A stretch of 64,000 nt of DNA from Actinophytocola xanthii (GCF_001921205.1 NZ_MSIE01000011.1:113264-177263); one strand, 5' to 3'; shown: positions 21,357 through 29,674, numbered from the stretch's first letter. Program-made: numbers and translations. Notes: generated by a model not told the origin, from the sequence alone.

Positions 21357-22511
21357 TCAGGAGCAGATGTTCTGGGTGGAGTTCACGAGCGAGTTGTTGC
21401 GGAAGGTCGTGTTCACCCCGCATGGGTTCTCGGTGATGGCCGAGTTGGTGACCGTGAGGTTCTGGATGGTGATGTCGGAGGTGTTGGCGAACTCGCTCCG
21501 CGCGGCGAGGCGGATGTCGCCCGGGCCGGTGACACTGCCGCCCTGCGCGGCGATGTTCACGTTGTGGCAGTTCTCGATGAGGATGGAGTTGCCGCCGGTC
21601 TGGGCGATGTCGACCCGGTCGATGACCGCTCCCCCGCTCTCCGAGACGCAGAAGATCCCGCGGCCGCCGCCGCGGGCGATCACCTGGCCGACCCGGATGT
21701 TGGTGGGGTAGGAGCTGCCGACCCGTCCGTTCCGGTTCGCCATCCGGAACGCGGCGTACCCCGTGCCGGTGCCGGTGCCCTGACCGTCCACCCTGGTCAC
21801 CGTGGCGTTGATCGTGTCGTTGAGCAGCAGGCCGGAATGGCCGGTGTTGCGCGCGGTGACCGTGCCCACCGTGAGGCCGTCGAGGCCGTAGGTCTCCACG
21901 CCGTGGGTACTGGTCCCCGAGACGTAGACGTTGTCGATGCGGATGTTGCGGGCGCGCACGCTGGTGTCGCCGTGGTTGTCGACGCGGATGCCGAGCCCGC
22001 CCGAGAGCCGCATGTCGATCTGGCCGAGGATCACGTTGGACACGCTGCGCATGAAGATGCCGTACAGCGGCGCACCGGTGAGGTACAGGTGCTGCACCTC
22101 CACGTCGGTCGTGCCCCGGGAGTAGACCGGGGCCTGGTCGCCCGAGCCCGAGCCGGTGACGTTGATCGTGCCGCAGGCGTCGAGCACGGTGTAGCTCGGC
22201 AGGGAGATCCGGGACCCGGCGCTGATCGTGCCGCCCTGCCAGACCACGACTCGTTCCTTCCAGTTTCGGCCCGCGGTGAGGCTGCCGATCGCGGCCTGCA
22301 CGGCGGCCCGCATGTCGGATCCGGTGTAGACGGTCGTACTGCCTCGTCGCGCCGTCCACGTCCCGCCCTCGGCGTAGGCCTCGGCGTGGAAGGTGCCGCT
22401 GCCGCAGTCGGCCCGGCCGGAGTCGGCGGCGGCGTGGCCCGGTGCGAGCAGCACCCCGGCGACGAGCGCGGCCAGGGTCGTGATCGCGGTGCGGAATAGT
22501 CTGGTACCCAT
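21357..22511 (-). CDS. Secreted right-handed beta-helix protein (pectate-lyase-like fold), function unassigned
   Basis: ATG 22511 has GAGGAG upstream. Residues 1-29 are a signal peptide ending in HAAA. The remaining roughly 355 residues contain repeated short strands with many N, G, V and T (VEVQHLYLTGAPLYGIF, IRIDNVYVSGTSTHGVETY, ILIENCHNVNIAAQGG), the pattern of a parallel beta-helix. Two Cys near the ends (DCGSGTF; NICS) may close the solenoid. Such folds serve polysaccharide lyases, GH28 and others, but I see no signature that fixes the family. It follows the GH16 gene by 17 nt, so it probably acts on the same glucan or a related cell-wall polymer. Confidence 0.8.
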   Translation of the reverse strand: MGTRLFRTAITTLAALVAGVLLAPGHAAADSGRADCGSGTFHAEAYAEGGTWTARRGSTTVYTGSDMRAAVQAAIGSLTAGRNWKERVVVWQGGTISAGSRISLPSYTVLDACGTINVTGSGSGDQAPVYSRGTTDVEVQHLYLTGAPLYGIFMRSVSNVILGQIDMRLSGGLGIRVDNHGDTSVRARNIRIDNVYVSGTSTHGVETYGLDGLTVGTVTARNTGHSGLLLNDTINATVTRVDGQGTGTGTGYAAFRMANRNGRVGSSYPTNIRVGQVIARGGGRGIFCVSESGGAVIDRVDIAQTGGNSILIENCHNVNIAAQGGSVTGPGDIRLAARSEFANTSDITIQNLTVTNSAITENPCGVNTTFRNNSLVNSTQNICS

Positions 22512-22528
22512 GGGGACTCCTCTGGCTC

Positions 22529-23335
22529 TCATGCTCGGGACCGTCCTACGTAGACGTTGCGGATGCGGTAGAGAGTCTCCGCGGAAGGACCCGGCGAACC
22601 CGAGGACCCCTCCATCTGGAGGTTGCAGATGATCCACATGGGACGGTTCGCGAAGTTCGCACCGCGGTGCTGCCCCACCCAGTTGCCGTCGAGGTAGTAG
22701 TGGATGTCGACGTCGGTGGAGCCGGCCTTGGTTATCCAGGCGCGGTAGCCGTGCCAGGCCCCGGGGTTCGACACGGTGACGATGGTGTTCGACCACCCGC
22801 CGCTGGTGTTGCGGTAGGTGTTGAACCAGTTCCGGCTGTCCCCCTTGAACTCGAGGATGTCGCTCTCCGGGGGCCAGGAGTTGACGCCGGTCAGCCAGAA
22901 CGCGGGCCAGGTACCGCGTGCCGACGGTGCCTGGAACTCGCCCTTCACCTCCCAGTTCGGGAACTCGTCGTTGACGACCACGTGCTGCCGCGCATGCACG
23001 GCGCCGGAGTGGTAGCGGATCGGCAGGTGCGGGTCGCTCGTGCTGGTGCCCTCGTCCCAGGTGATGCGGGTCGCCCTGATGGCGAGGACGCCGGAGCTCT
23101 CGAGGAGGACGTGGTTGTGGTCCGAGGCGCTGGCGTACATCCTGGCGCTGCCGTTGTGGTCCGAACCCCAGGGGTAGCGGTAGTTCCACGCCGCCTCCAG
23201 CGTCGCGTAGCTCACGAACGAGCCGCTGATGACGGTCTCCCAGGCAGCCGCGGAGGCCATGGGCGGTCCGCCCAGCGCGGCACCGGCCAGGCCGACACCG
23301 CCGGCGGCCAGGAACTTCCTTCTGGTGTAGGACAT
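22529..23335 (-). CDS. Tat-exported GH16-family glycoside hydrolase
   Basis: 268 residues from ATG 23335. The N-terminus MSYTRRKFLAAGG is a twin-arginine signal followed by ASA. The body is a GH16 jelly-roll; the catalytic strand reads ESDILE with E157 (nucleophile), D159 and E162 (acid/base). WPAFWLTG and the C-terminal YRIRNVYV are also typical. The subgroup (laminarinase, lichenase, agarase or other) cannot be decided by eye. First gene of a two-gene operon with the beta-helix protein. Its 489-nt upstream gap holds an 18-bp LacI-type palindrome and a one-mismatch CelR box, so it is probably repressed in the absence of glucan-derived sugar. Confidence 0.85.
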   Translation of the reverse strand: MSYTRRKFLAAGGVGLAGAALGGPPMASAAAWETVISGSFVSYATLEAAWNYRYPWGSDHNGSARMYASASDHNHVLLESSGVLAIRATRITWDEGTSTSDPHLPIRYHSGAVHARQHVVVNDEFPNWEVKGEFQAPSARGTWPAFWLTGVNSWPPESDILEFKGDSRNWFNTYRNTSGGWSNTIVTVSNPGAWHGYRAWITKAGSTDVDIHYYLDGNWVGQHRGANFANRPMWIICNLQMEGSSGSPGPSAETLYRIRNVYVGRSRA

Positions 23336-23508
23336 CGCGAGAACCTCTTCCCCTCCCGGAGCGTCCGCGGACGCTCGCCATCCACAGCTCCCGAGGACTG
23401 GGAGCGCGACCAGTGCTGACGAGGCGCGGTGCGGCGAACCAGGAGCCGGGAAGGTGAGGATCGAGGCACCGTTGCCACCCTCTTCACCCGAGACCCGCGG
23501 AGGGATCG

Positions 23509-23526
23509 CAGGAAAGCGTTTTCCTG
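23509..23526. promoter_or_regulatory. LacI-type operator upstream of GH16
   Basis: CAGGAAAGCGTTTTCCTG is a near-perfect 18-bp palindrome centred on CG, as LacI-family operators are, but different in sequence from the CelR box. It lies 173 nt upstream of the GH16 ATG. The regulator that binds it is not evident. Confidence 0.6.
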
Positions 23527-23618
23527 ACAACGGTAAGGCTGGGTCGAGAGCGGCGTCAACGGTGCGCCGGAGGCTGGACCAGGCGGGATGATCTCCACCG
23601 ACCGGAACCCCGGAACGC

Positions 23619-23632
23619 TGTGAGCGCTCCCA
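23619..23632. promoter_or_regulatory. CelR-like box upstream of GH16
   Basis: TGTGAGCGCTCCCA differs from the CelR core by one base. It is 284 nt upstream of the GH16 ATG and about 11 kb from celR, suggesting that the operon belongs to the regulon. The remainder of the gap 23336-23824 shows no gene. Confidence 0.6.
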
Positions 23633-23824
23633 GGTGCTGCTATGCCGAGGAGAGCCGATCTTGGCAGCGACCGAGTACTGACGAAAGAATCTTGCTGAGG
23701 CTACAGGCGTCCGGCGATGCCACCGGTGGGGGCCGGCTGGCGGCCGGCCGGCGGCAGCGGCGACCGACCCGCGCGGGGAAAGGTTGTCAGCGCTGTCAGC
23801 GCCGCTGCGGCTTCCGCCGGGTGC

Positions 23825-23998
23825 TCAGTCCGAGGGCTCCATCGGCTGGTCGTCGGGATGCGGGAACTCGGGCTGGGCCGGCTCCTCGCCCTCGACGCCG
23901 AAGCCGGGAGCCGGGTTCGGCGCGCCCTGGCCCGGGTCAGCGGCCGGCACACCCTCGTCACCGGACTGGGAGTTGGGTTCGAACGGAGTGGTGGTCAT
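23825..23998 (-). CDS. Small acidic Pro-rich protein
   Basis: 57 residues from ATG 23998 (MTTTPFEPNSQSGDEG), ending EFPHPDDQPMEPSD. It is strongly acidic, rich in Pro, Gly and Glu, and has no hydrophobic segment, so it is likely disordered and cytosolic. Similar short MTTTPFEP-type proteins occur widely in actinobacterial genomes as hypotheticals, from memory. Function unknown. A longer in-frame start exists at 24040 but lacks support. Alone on its strand between the GH16 operon region and the SGNH gene. Confidence 0.6.
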   Translation of the reverse strand: MTTTPFEPNSQSGDEGVPAADPGQGAPNPAPGFGVEGEEPAQPEFPHPDDQPMEPSD

Positions 23999-24279
23999 GG
24001 TCTCGCCATTCCCCACCCGGCAGGCGTCCAAACCCGACACGGCCTGCGGTAGGCCGCGAGATCAAGGGTCGGCGCGGCGGTCGCCTCTCGGCGAGTGGCA
24101 CGAACACGGCTCCAGCCAAACGGTATTCCGTGACGGCGTTGGGTGAGGCCCGGGGGACACGGACCGCACCGACCGCTCGGTTCAACGGCGTCCGCCCCGG
24201 TCGTGTTCCCGAGCCGACGTGACGGTCACCACGTCCGCCGTCAGGAGCAGCCGCCGGGCGCCGGGCGTTGAAACTCCTG

Positions 24280-24888
24280 ATGAGCAACTTCCTCCGGTTC
24301 CGAGTGCTCGGCGACTCGCTCGCCGCGGGTGTCGGCTGCGTTCGCGCGGAGCAGAGCCTGGGCTACCTGCTGACCGAAACCCTCCGCGCCGCCGGGCACC
24401 AGGTCCAGCTGAGTGTCCACGCCGTCCCCGGCGCCCGCTCGACCGACCTCGCCCCCCAGGTCCGCGCGGCCCTCCGCGCCGGCGTCGACCTGGCGCTGGT
24501 CGTCATCGGCGCCAACGACCTCACCTCGTTCACCCCGCCGGCCGTCGGCGCGAGGCTGCTCGGCGAGGCCGTCACCGACCTGCGTGCGGCCGGCGGCCGC
24601 GTGTTCGTGATCCCCGCCCCCGACCTCGGACTGGTGTCGCACGTGCCGCCCGCCTTCCGCCAGTTCGTCTCGCAGGCCAGCCACGCCTACGCCCTGGCCC
24701 AGACCGACGCCGTGCGCCGGGCCGGCGGCACCGTGGCGGAGATCGACCCCGGGCTCCTCCAGCGGTTCGCCGCCGACCTCGACCTGTTCTCGGCCGACCG
24801 GTTCCACCCCTCCCCCGCCGGCTACGCGCTCATCGCCGAGGCCGTCGCGCCGGCCCTGCGGGCGGAGGTGACCGAGCGGGCCGGCTGA
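24280..24888 (+). CDS. SGNH/GDSL-family hydrolase (lipase/esterase-like)
   Basis: About 202 residues. Block I is VLGDSLAAG (nucleophilic Ser in GDS), block III is IGANDLT (oxyanion Asn) and block V is DRFHPSPAGY with the Asp-x-x-His dyad, so all catalytic residues are present. No signal peptide is visible, so it is probably cytosolic. Typical substrates are acyl or acetyl esters, and this one cannot be predicted. ATG 24280 is chosen over the TTG 24268; neither has a good ribosome site. Convergent with the LitR-like gene (13-nt gap). The preceding 281 nt (23999-24279) show no feature. Confidence 0.85.
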   Translation: MSNFLRFRVLGDSLAAGVGCVRAEQSLGYLLTETLRAAGHQVQLSVHAVPGARSTDLAPQVRAALRAGVDLALVVIGANDLTSFTPPAVGARLLGEAVTDLRAAGGRVFVIPAPDLGLVSHVPPAFRQFVSQASHAYALAQTDAVRRAGGTVAEIDPGLLQRFAADLDLFSADRFHPSPAGYALIAEAVAPALRAEVTERAG

Positions 24889-24901
24889 GGAGGCCGGCGG
24901 C

Positions 24902-25735
24902 TCAGCCGAGCACGGCGAGGGCGTCGGACAGCGAGCCCACGTGCTCCACGCCGTCGAGGTCGCGCCCCGACCAACCCGGTCCCGCCGCCACCGGCCGCGT
25001 GCCGAGCCGGCGCAGCACCGCCAGCGCCGGCGGTTGGGCGGTCTGGGCGCGATGGGCCCACAGGAGCACGGCGTCCGGACCCGCGACGCGGACCGCGTGC
25101 GCGAGGCTGTCCACGGGCACCGCGGCACCCAGCATCCGGACGGCCACCCCGCGCTCGCCCAGCGCCGCGGCCAGCGCCTCCAGCGGGAGCGTGTGGTGTT
25201 CGCCGTCCACACAGGCCAGCAGCACCGACGGCCTGGTTCGCCCGCCACCGGGAGGAAACCGGTGCAGTGCCGCGGCGATCGCCCAGGACAGCACGTGCTC
25301 GCGGTCGACGCGCTCGTCCTCGCCCGGTCGCTCGGAGCGCTGCGTGGCGTCGATCTCGGCCAGCGCGGGACGGCACACCCGCTCCCAGAACTCCACGACT
25401 CCCCGCTCGGCCAGCCCGCGCTCGAGCAGCCCGAGGCAGCGGCCGCTGTCCAGGTCGTGCGTGGCCGCCAGCAGCTCCGGGAGCAGCTGGTCCGGCGGGC
25501 TGGGCGAGGTGGCACCCACCGCCCGGGCCGCGTCGGAGGGCAGCATCCCGTTCCGGACGAGCTCGTGCATGCGTCGCAACAGCTCGACGTCGTCCTCGGT
25601 GTAGCGCCGGTAGCCGCCGGGCCGCGCGGCCCTGGGGCCGATCCCGTACCGGCGGTGCCAGGACCGCAGGGTGGACTCCGCGACCCCGAGCAGCCGCGCC
25701 ACCTGGCCCGCCGTCCGGGTCCGTACACCGGTCAC
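24902..25735 (-). CDS. litR: MerR-type regulator with B12-binding domain (LitR/CarH-like) next to carotenoid genes
   Basis: GTG 25735 follows GGAAGGGCGG; 277 residues. Residues about 5-75 are a MerR HTH (TAGQVARLLGVAESTLRSWHRRYGI, GGYRRYTEDDVELL). Residues about 80-165 form the four-helix B12-cap region ending in REHVLS, and residues 175-277 a cobalamin-binding Rossmann domain with the lower-ligand histidine region GEHHTLP. In Streptomyces LitR and in CarH, adenosylcobalamin and light control carotenoid genes, and the divergent crtE fits this. The Trp that caps the cofactor in the W-x9-EH motif is not present before REH here, so the light response may differ. Gene symbol by family and context. 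Confidence 0.82.
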   Translation of the reverse strand: MTGVRTRTAGQVARLLGVAESTLRSWHRRYGIGPRAARPGGYRRYTEDDVELLRRMHELVRNGMLPSDAARAVGATSPSPPDQLLPELLAATHDLDSGRCLGLLERGLAERGVVEFWERVCRPALAEIDATQRSERPGEDERVDREHVLSWAIAAALHRFPPGGGRTRPSVLLACVDGEHHTLPLEALAAALGERGVAVRMLGAAVPVDSLAHAVRVAGPDAVLLWAHRAQTAQPPALAVLRRLGTRPVAAGPGWSGRDLDGVEHVGSLSDALAVLG

Positions 25736-25783
25736 CCGCCACCGCCCTTCCAGCCCACGCCGCCACATCCAACACCGCCAGCT

Positions 25784-25843
25784 TTCACCCGAGGGAGGGG
25801 TACGTCCGAAAAGCGATGCACAAACGATGCACGTTCGGGTGAA
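25784..25843. promoter_or_regulatory. Regulatory repeats between litR and crtE
   Basis: Two direct copies of CGATGCAC start at 25814 and 25825, 11 bp apart, one helical turn, and are bracketed by a 9-bp inverted repeat (TTCACCCGA at 25784, TCGGGTGAA at 25835). The block lies 49 nt beyond the LitR start and 65 nt before crtE. It is the best candidate for the LitR operator and the divergent promoters. Confidence 0.6.
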
Positions 25844-25908
25844 GGATGTCAGGATGACTGCCGGGGGCCGCGGCGCTCCTGATCCCGACGACCAGCGGAG
25901 GATCGACG

Positions 25909-27027
25909 GTGTGTGCGGCAACACGGGTGGACACGGCGGACGGCGGCGCGCTCGCCGCGGTCGCCGACCCCCTCACACGATGGCGTGAACAGGTCCGCGA
26001 CGAGGTCGAGGCGGCCGTCGCGGAGTTCGTCGAACGGCGGCGACGCGAGCATCTCGGCCGGGGACCGGACGTCGACGTGCTCGGCCAGGTCCTGACCGAC
26101 TTCGTCGCCGGCGGCAAGTACGTCCGGTCGGCGTTCCTGCTGGCCGGGTGGGGGTGCGTCGCGGAGAGCACCCCGGCCGCGGTCCGCGCGGCGGGCAGCG
26201 TCGAGCTGCTGCACTGCTTCGCGTTGCTCCAGGACGACGTGATGGACGGCTCGGACCTGCGCCGGGGGCGACCGACAGCGCACGTCCTGTTCGCCCGGTG
26301 GCACCGGCGGCGCGCCCTGTCCGGGTCGGCCGAGCGGTTCGGCGAGTCGGCCGCCGTCCTGGCCGGTGACCTGTGCCTGGTGTGGGCCGAGCAGATGCTC
26401 CGGGAGAGCGGCGTGGACGCCGCGGCGCTCGCCCGCGTCCTGCCCCGCTACGACCGCATGCGCAGCGAGCTGGCCGTCGGTCAGTTCCGGGACCTGGTGA
26501 ACGACGCGCGCCGCCAGCCGTCCCTCGACGACGTGCGGGAGGTCGCCAGGGCCAAGACCGGGGACTACACGGTGCGCGGGCCGGTGGAGCTCGGCGCCGA
26601 GCTGGCCGGGGCCCCGCCGGCGCTGCTGGCCACCCTCGGGCGCTACGGGGATGCCATCGGCGAGGCCTTCCAGCTGCGTGACGACCTGCTCGGGTTGTTC
26701 GGGAAGCCGGAGGTGACCGGCAAGCCGGTCGGCGAGGACCTCCTGGCGCGCAAGGCGACCAGCGTGATGGTCCTGGCCAGGGAGCTGGCCGGCGTGCGCT
26801 CGCGGCGCGAGCTGGCCAGGATGGATGTCCTGGAGCGGCTCGAGCCGTCCGACGTGGAGCGCTACCTCGCGATCGTCGACGGCTCGGGGGCCCGGGAACG
26901 GGCCGAGCGGCTCATCGACCAGCGGCTCGGCGAGGGCCTGGCCGCGCTCGACGAGGCCAACCTGCCCGCGCGAGCGCGCGCCCGGCTCGCCCACCTAGCC
27001 CGGCTCTGTTGCGACCGGAACCAGTAG
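25909..27027 (+). CDS. crtE: Geranylgeranyl diphosphate synthase (polyprenyl synthase)
   Basis: 372 residues from a GTG with GGAGG 7 nt upstream. Trans-isoprenyl diphosphate synthase: the first Asp-rich motif LLQDDVMDGSDLRRG is at residues 107-120, the second is FQLRDDLLGLFG, with GGKYVRSAF before and VARAKTGDYT between. It condenses IPP onto allylic diphosphates to give C20 GGPP for carotenoids. First gene of crtE-crtI-crtB-methyltransferase; crtI begins 17 nt later. Probably light- or B12-regulated through the divergent LitR. Confidence 0.93.
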   Translation: MCAATRVDTADGGALAAVADPLTRWREQVRDEVEAAVAEFVERRRREHLGRGPDVDVLGQVLTDFVAGGKYVRSAFLLAGWGCVAESTPAAVRAAGSVELLHCFALLQDDVMDGSDLRRGRPTAHVLFARWHRRRALSGSAERFGESAAVLAGDLCLVWAEQMLRESGVDAAALARVLPRYDRMRSELAVGQFRDLVNDARRQPSLDDVREVARAKTGDYTVRGPVELGAELAGAPPALLATLGRYGDAIGEAFQLRDDLLGLFGKPEVTGKPVGEDLLARKATSVMVLARELAGVRSRRELARMDVLERLEPSDVERYLAIVDGSGARERAERLIDQRLGEGLAALDEANLPARARARLAHLARLCCDRNQ

Positions 27028-27044
27028 TGAGAGGACGGGTGCCC

Positions 27045-28568
27045 ATGGTGCGCACCGTAGGTGGACGGACCGACCGGATCGTCGTCGTCGGTGCCGGCCT
27101 GTCCGGGCTCGCCGCGGCGGCACACCTCGCCGGGCGGGGCCGGGAGGTCGTCGTGCTCGAACGGGAGGCCGTTCCGGGCGGTCGGGCGGGGCGGCTGGAC
27201 GTGGGCGGGTACCGGCTGGACACCGGGCCCACCGTGCTGACGATGCGCGACATTGTCGAGGAGACGCTGGCCGCCGTGGGGTCCTCGGTCGCCGAGCGGC
27301 TCGACCTCGTCCGCCTGTCGCCGGTCTACCAGGCGCACTTCGCCGACGGGTCGCGGCTGGCCGTGCACAGCGACGCCGAGGCGATGGCCGAGGAGGTCCG
27401 CGCGTTCGCCGGCCCCGAGGAGGCGCGGGGGTACCTGCGGCTGCGGGACTGGCTCGGCCGGCTCTACCGCGCCGAGTACGACAGCTTCATCGCCGCCAAC
27501 GTCGACTCGCCGCTGGGGCTGCTCACGCCGCAGCTCGCGCGGCTGGTGGCGCTCGGCGCCTTCGGCACGCTCGACCGGCGGGTCGGGCGCTACCTGCGGG
27601 ACGAGCGCCTGCGGCGGGTGTTCAGCTTCCAGTCCCTCTACGCGGGCGTCGCACCACAGCGCGCGCTGGCCGTGTACGGGGTCATCTCCTACATGGACAC
27701 GGTCGCCGGCGTGTTCTTCCCGCGTGGTGGGGTGCGCGCCCTGCCCGACGCGCTCGCCTCGGCCGCCGCCGACGCCGGGGTCCGGTTCGAGTACGGCGCG
27801 ACCGTGACCGCGCTGGAGCGGCGCGGGTCCCGGGTGAGCGCGGTGCTCACCGCGGGCGGCGACCGCTTCCCCTGCGACGCGGTCGTGCTGACCACCGAGC
27901 CCGCCCTGTCCTACCGGCTGCTCGGCGGGGCACCGCGGCGGCCGGTGGCGCTGCGGGCGGCGCCCTCGGCGCTCGTCGTGCACCTGGGCACGCCGGCGGA
28001 GTGGGACACCGGCCACCACGTGATCAGTTTTGGCGCCGCATGGCGGGAGACCTTCGCCGAGCTCATCGACCACGGCCGGACCATGACCGACCCCTCCCTG
28101 CTGGTCACCCGACCGACGGCGAGCGACCCCGCACTCGCACCGGCCGGCCGTGACCTGCTGTCGGTCCTCGCGCCGGTGCCGAACCTCGACCGCGGACCGA
28201 TCGACTGGGACCGCCGCGGCGAGGACTACGCCAGGACCGTTCTCGAGGTGGTCGAGGACCGGTTGCTGCCCGGCCTCACCAACTCGGCCGAGGTCCTGCA
28301 CACGATCACGCCGGCCGACTGGGCGCGGGCCGGGCTGACCGCAGGCACGCCGTTCAGCTACGCCCACTCGCTGGCCCAGACCGGCCCGTTCCGCCCGGGG
28401 AACTTCCCGCGGCTGGCCGACAACGCGGTGCTGGCCGGGTCGGGCACCGTGCCCGGCGTCGGCGTGCCGACGGCCCTGATCTCCGGGCGGCTCGCGGCCG
28501 AACGGGTCACCGGCGCCGCGGTTCCCGCGGGGGCGACCTCCGGAACTCGCTCGGGGAGGGCCGGGTGA
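27045..28568 (+). CDS. crtI: Phytoene desaturase
   Basis: 507 residues; ATG 27045 follows GAGAGGACGG. An N-terminal FAD-binding dinucleotide fold (VVVGAGLSGLAAAAHLAG) and the GGRAGRLDVGGYRLDTGPTVL segment are characteristic of CrtI desaturases; the C-terminal signature is NAVLAGSGTVPGVGVPTALISG. It should convert phytoene to lycopene in four FAD-dependent steps at the membrane. Its last four bases (GTGA) start crtB, so the two are translationally coupled. The CrtI-like protein at 33010 is more distant and likely has another role. Confidence 0.93.
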   Translation: MVRTVGGRTDRIVVVGAGLSGLAAAAHLAGRGREVVVLEREAVPGGRAGRLDVGGYRLDTGPTVLTMRDIVEETLAAVGSSVAERLDLVRLSPVYQAHFADGSRLAVHSDAEAMAEEVRAFAGPEEARGYLRLRDWLGRLYRAEYDSFIAANVDSPLGLLTPQLARLVALGAFGTLDRRVGRYLRDERLRRVFSFQSLYAGVAPQRALAVYGVISYMDTVAGVFFPRGGVRALPDALASAAADAGVRFEYGATVTALERRGSRVSAVLTAGGDRFPCDAVVLTTEPALSYRLLGGAPRRPVALRAAPSALVVHLGTPAEWDTGHHVISFGAAWRETFAELIDHGRTMTDPSLLVTRPTASDPALAPAGRDLLSVLAPVPNLDRGPIDWDRRGEDYARTVLEVVEDRLLPGLTNSAEVLHTITPADWARAGLTAGTPFSYAHSLAQTGPFRPGNFPRLADNAVLAGSGTVPGVGVPTALISGRLAAERVTGAAVPAGATSGTRSGRAG

Positions 28569-29527
28569 GCCGCCGCGAGCTCCAGGCCGCGGGGATCACC
28601 GATCCCGCGCTCTGCCGGGCCTACACCACCTGCCGTGAGCTCAACGCTCGGCACGGGCGGACCTACTTCCTCGCCACGCGCCTGCTCGCCCGCGCCCGAC
28701 GTCCGGCCGTGCACGCCCTGTACGGGTTCGCCCGCTACGTCGACGACCTGGTGGACGAGCCGGGGCCGGAGGCCACCGCCGAGGCCGTCGGCGGACGCAT
28801 CGACGAGGCCGAGCGACAGCTCGCCGAGGGCATGACCACCGGCCGCAGCGACTACCCGGTGGTGGCGGCGCTGGTGCACACGGTCGACCGGTACGAGATC
28901 GACCCGGCACTGTTCTCCGCGTTCCTCCGGTCGATGCGGATGGACCTCGACGTGCGGGAGTACCCGACCCGGGCCGACCTGGAGCAGTACACCTACGGCT
29001 CGGCGCGGGTGATCGGGCTGCAGATGCTGCCCGTGCTCGGCACGGTGGTGGACCGCACGGAGGCCGCTCCCCCGGCGGCGGCGCTGGGCGAGGCGTTCCA
29101 GCTAACGAACTTCCTGCGCGACGTCGCCGAGGACCTCGACCGCGACCGGGTCTACCTGCCGGTGGACGAGCTGGTCGCGTTCGGCGTCGACCGCGACCGG
29201 CTGTTCTGGTGCCGCGAGCGCGGCCGCGCCGACACGGCGGTGCGGCGGGCGGTCGCCGACCAGGTCGCGACCACCCGGGCGATCTACCGGCAGGCCGTGC
29301 CGGGGGTGGCGATGCTCCGGCCGGAGGCGCGGCCGTGCATCAGCACCGCGCTCGCGCTCTACTCGGGCATCCTGGACCGGATCGAGGCGATGGACCACGA
29401 CGTGTTCGCCGGCCGTGCGAGGGTCGGCACCGCGCGTAAGGCGCGGGTCGCCGCCCCGGCCCTGGTACGCGCCGTGTGGGCCCGCCACCGGACCCACCAC
29501 CCAGTCGAGGAAGGACACCAGCGATGA
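28565..29527 (+). CDS. crtB: Phytoene synthase
   Basis: 320 residues from GTG 28565, overlapping crtI. Squalene/phytoene synthase family: FARYVDDLVDE is the first Asp-rich motif, QLTNFLRDVAEDLDRDRVYLP the second, and YTYGSARVIGLQMLPVLG lies between. It joins two GGPP molecules head to head into phytoene. The stop overlaps the ATG of a 49-codon frame (ATGA) that leads into the methyltransferase gene. Confidence 0.94.
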   Translation: MSRRELQAAGITDPALCRAYTTCRELNARHGRTYFLATRLLARARRPAVHALYGFARYVDDLVDEPGPEATAEAVGGRIDEAERQLAEGMTTGRSDYPVVAALVHTVDRYEIDPALFSAFLRSMRMDLDVREYPTRADLEQYTYGSARVIGLQMLPVLGTVVDRTEAAPPAAALGEAFQLTNFLRDVAEDLDRDRVYLPVDELVAFGVDRDRLFWCRERGRADTAVRRAVADQVATTRAIYRQAVPGVAMLRPEARPCISTALALYSGILDRIEAMDHDVFAGRARVGTARKARVAAPALVRAVWARHRTHHPVEEGHQR

Positions 29528-29673
29528 CCGATCTCTTGACGGCGGACCTGGCCACCTCCGCAACCGTCACCTCAGGGGAACGTGACGCAACCCGACCACA
29601 AGTACGTGGCCGACCCGAACACTCACTGCCCAACACGACCAACAGGGTTGATTCCGGGGAGGCGGGCCTGTGA
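29524..29673 (+). CDS. 49-residue frame bridging crtB and the methyltransferase gene
   Basis: ATG 29524 overlaps the crtB stop and the frame ends at TGA 29671-29673, overlapping the next GTG start, so ribosomes could pass through all three frames without release. The peptide starts MTDLLTADLATSATVTSGE and ends NRVDSGEAGL; no family is recognised. Codon third positions are less GC-rich than in neighbours, which argues for a regulatory or decayed segment rather than a conserved protein. The last 59 nt are a diverged copy of a sequence also found before 48760. Confidence 0.35.
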   Translation: MTDLLTADLATSATVTSGERDATRPQVRGRPEHSLPNTTNRVDSGEAGL

Positions 29674-29674
29674 G
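29616..29674 (+). repeat. Copy A of a 59-nt pre-start repeat
   Basis: By hand alignment it matches 48706-48764 without gaps at 44 of 59 positions, including a run ATTCCGGGGAGGCGG directly before the start codon; both copies end in CTGTGAG, where GTG is the start of the next gene. The similarity stops at the gene start and about 60 nt upstream. It includes the ribosome site GGGGAGG. Confidence 0.6.
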
